Positions 7,045-7,184 of a stretch of 7,184 bases of DNA are shown piece after piece (position 1 is the stretch's first letter; each line of letters begins with the position of its first letter). This stretch comes from an uncultured Parabacteroides sp. (GTDB lineage Bacteria; Bacteroidota; Bacteroidia; Bacteroidales; Tannerellaceae), in contig USAD01000149.1 in the NCBI GenBank assembly GCA_900552415.1, forward strand, positions 1 to 7,184, given 5' to 3'. The notes below the pieces were generated by a model. It had not been told where the DNA came from. It was given only the letters and a program-made list of their open reading frames with translations, and searched no databases. Both the position numbers and the translations under genes were made by a program.

Positions 7045-7052
7045 TACCTTTG
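7039..7052 (+). promoter_or_regulatory. Candidate -7 promoter element(s) for cbiA (TACCTTTACCTTTG)
   Basis: The sequence contains a perfect TAnnTTTG match, TACCTTTG at 7045-7052, directly preceded by and overlapping TACCTTTA at 7039-7046. Transcription from the downstream copy would begin near 7058, leaving a leader of about 20 bases before the cbiA ATG. The -33 element is not convincing. The exact -7 match and its position make a Bacteroidetes-type promoter likely. Confidence 0.5.
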
Positions 7053-7065
7053 CCTAAAAATCATT

Positions 7066-7072
7066 AGGAGAG
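7066..7072 (+). promoter_or_regulatory. Ribosome binding site of cbiA (AGGAGAG)
   Basis: AGGAGAG lies with about seven bases between GGAG and the ATG at 7078. It is a good Shine-Dalgarno match and supports that ATG as the start. Confidence 0.6.
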
Positions 7073-7077
7073 TTCGA

Positions 7078-7184
7078 ATGAAGAGACATTTTCTGATTGG
7101 CGCCGCCACATCCGGCAGCGGGAAGACCACCTTCACGACCGGATTGCTGCGCGTCTTATATAATAAAGGTATAAAAGCGCAACC
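7078..7184 (+). CDS. cbiA: N-terminus of cobyrinate a,c-diamide synthase (CbiA/CobB), cut by the window end
   Basis: Thirty-five codons and two bases are visible, open to the window edge. The product begins with a beta strand (HFLIGA) and a P-loop, ATSGSGKTT, with the Walker lysine at residue 16. FTTGLLRVLYNKGIKAQ follows, matching the N-terminal ATPase region of CbiA/CobB. That enzyme uses ATP and glutamine to amidate the a and c side chains of (cobalt-)cobyrinic acid. This is the step right after CbiC, the last enzyme encoded by the divergent operon. CobQ/CbiP and BtuD-like or dethiobiotin synthases share the P-loop type, but the exact wording and B12 context favour CbiA. The C-terminal glutamine amidotransferase domain should lie beyond the window. 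The start is supported by AGGAG and the spacing to the candidate promoter. Confidence 0.87.
   Translation, partial: MKRHFLIGAATSGSGKTTFTTGLLRVLYNKGIKAQ

Noticed and set aside
1..7184. CRISPR array, tRNA or rRNA genes, insertion sequences or attachment sites
   Set aside because: I saw no regularly spaced repeats, no tRNA-like cloverleaf segments, no transposase motifs and no terminal repeats. Nearly all of the window is accounted for by the listed coding regions.

Overview
The window holds a four-gene cobalamin (vitamin B12) ring-synthesis operon on the minus strand. It is flanked on the left by the 3' end of an MmeI-like DNA methyltransferase gene on the plus strand, and on the right by the divergent start of a cobyrinate a,c-diamide synthase gene. 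The organism is most likely a member of the Bacteroidales. Two things support this: the four double fusions of Cbi/Cob enzymes, which I recall from that group, and TAnnTTTG-type -7 promoter motifs in the divergent promoter region. I cannot name a genus from this sequence alone.

Layout: (1) 2-739, plus strand, C-terminal 245 residues of an MmeI-family adenine methyltransferase, truncated by the window edge. (2) An 18-base convergent gap. (3) 6996 down to 758, minus strand, four tightly packed genes in transcription order: CbiH-CbiC (cobJ/cbiC), CbiE-CbiT (cobL type), CbiG-CbiF (cbiG/cobM) and CbiJ-CbiD (cobK/cbiD). The junctions overlap by 8, 4 and 4 bases, so the genes are probably translationally coupled. 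(4) An 81-base divergent intergenic region with promoter-like elements for both directions and no room for a cobalamin riboswitch. (5) 7078 to the window end, plus strand, the first 35 codons of cbiA/cobB with an intact P-loop. No stretch above 300 bases lacks a gene.

The four fused proteins supply eight catalytic domains. Together they cover the anaerobic (early cobalt insertion) route from cobalt-precorrin-3/factor III to cobyrinic acid: C17 methylation (CbiH), C11 methylation (CbiF), lactone opening (CbiG), C1 methylation (CbiD), ring reduction (CbiJ), C15 methylation with decarboxylation (CbiT), C5 methylation (CbiE) and the C11-to-C12 methyl shift (CbiC). The divergent CbiA takes the product on to the a,c-diamide. 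CbiD and CbiG mark the anaerobic pathway. The chelatase and the C20 methyltransferase (CbiL) are not in the window.

The points most worth a second look are these: an apparent in-frame loss of about seven residues in the CbiH domain just after its GDSGIYGM motif; a sharp rise in G+C in the last gene (cbiJ-cbiD) relative to its operon partners; the fusion of the first and last pathway steps covered here in one protein (CbiH-CbiC); and the compact riboswitch-free divergent promoter. I see no clearly new type of system. This is a recognisable B12 locus with some unusual details.
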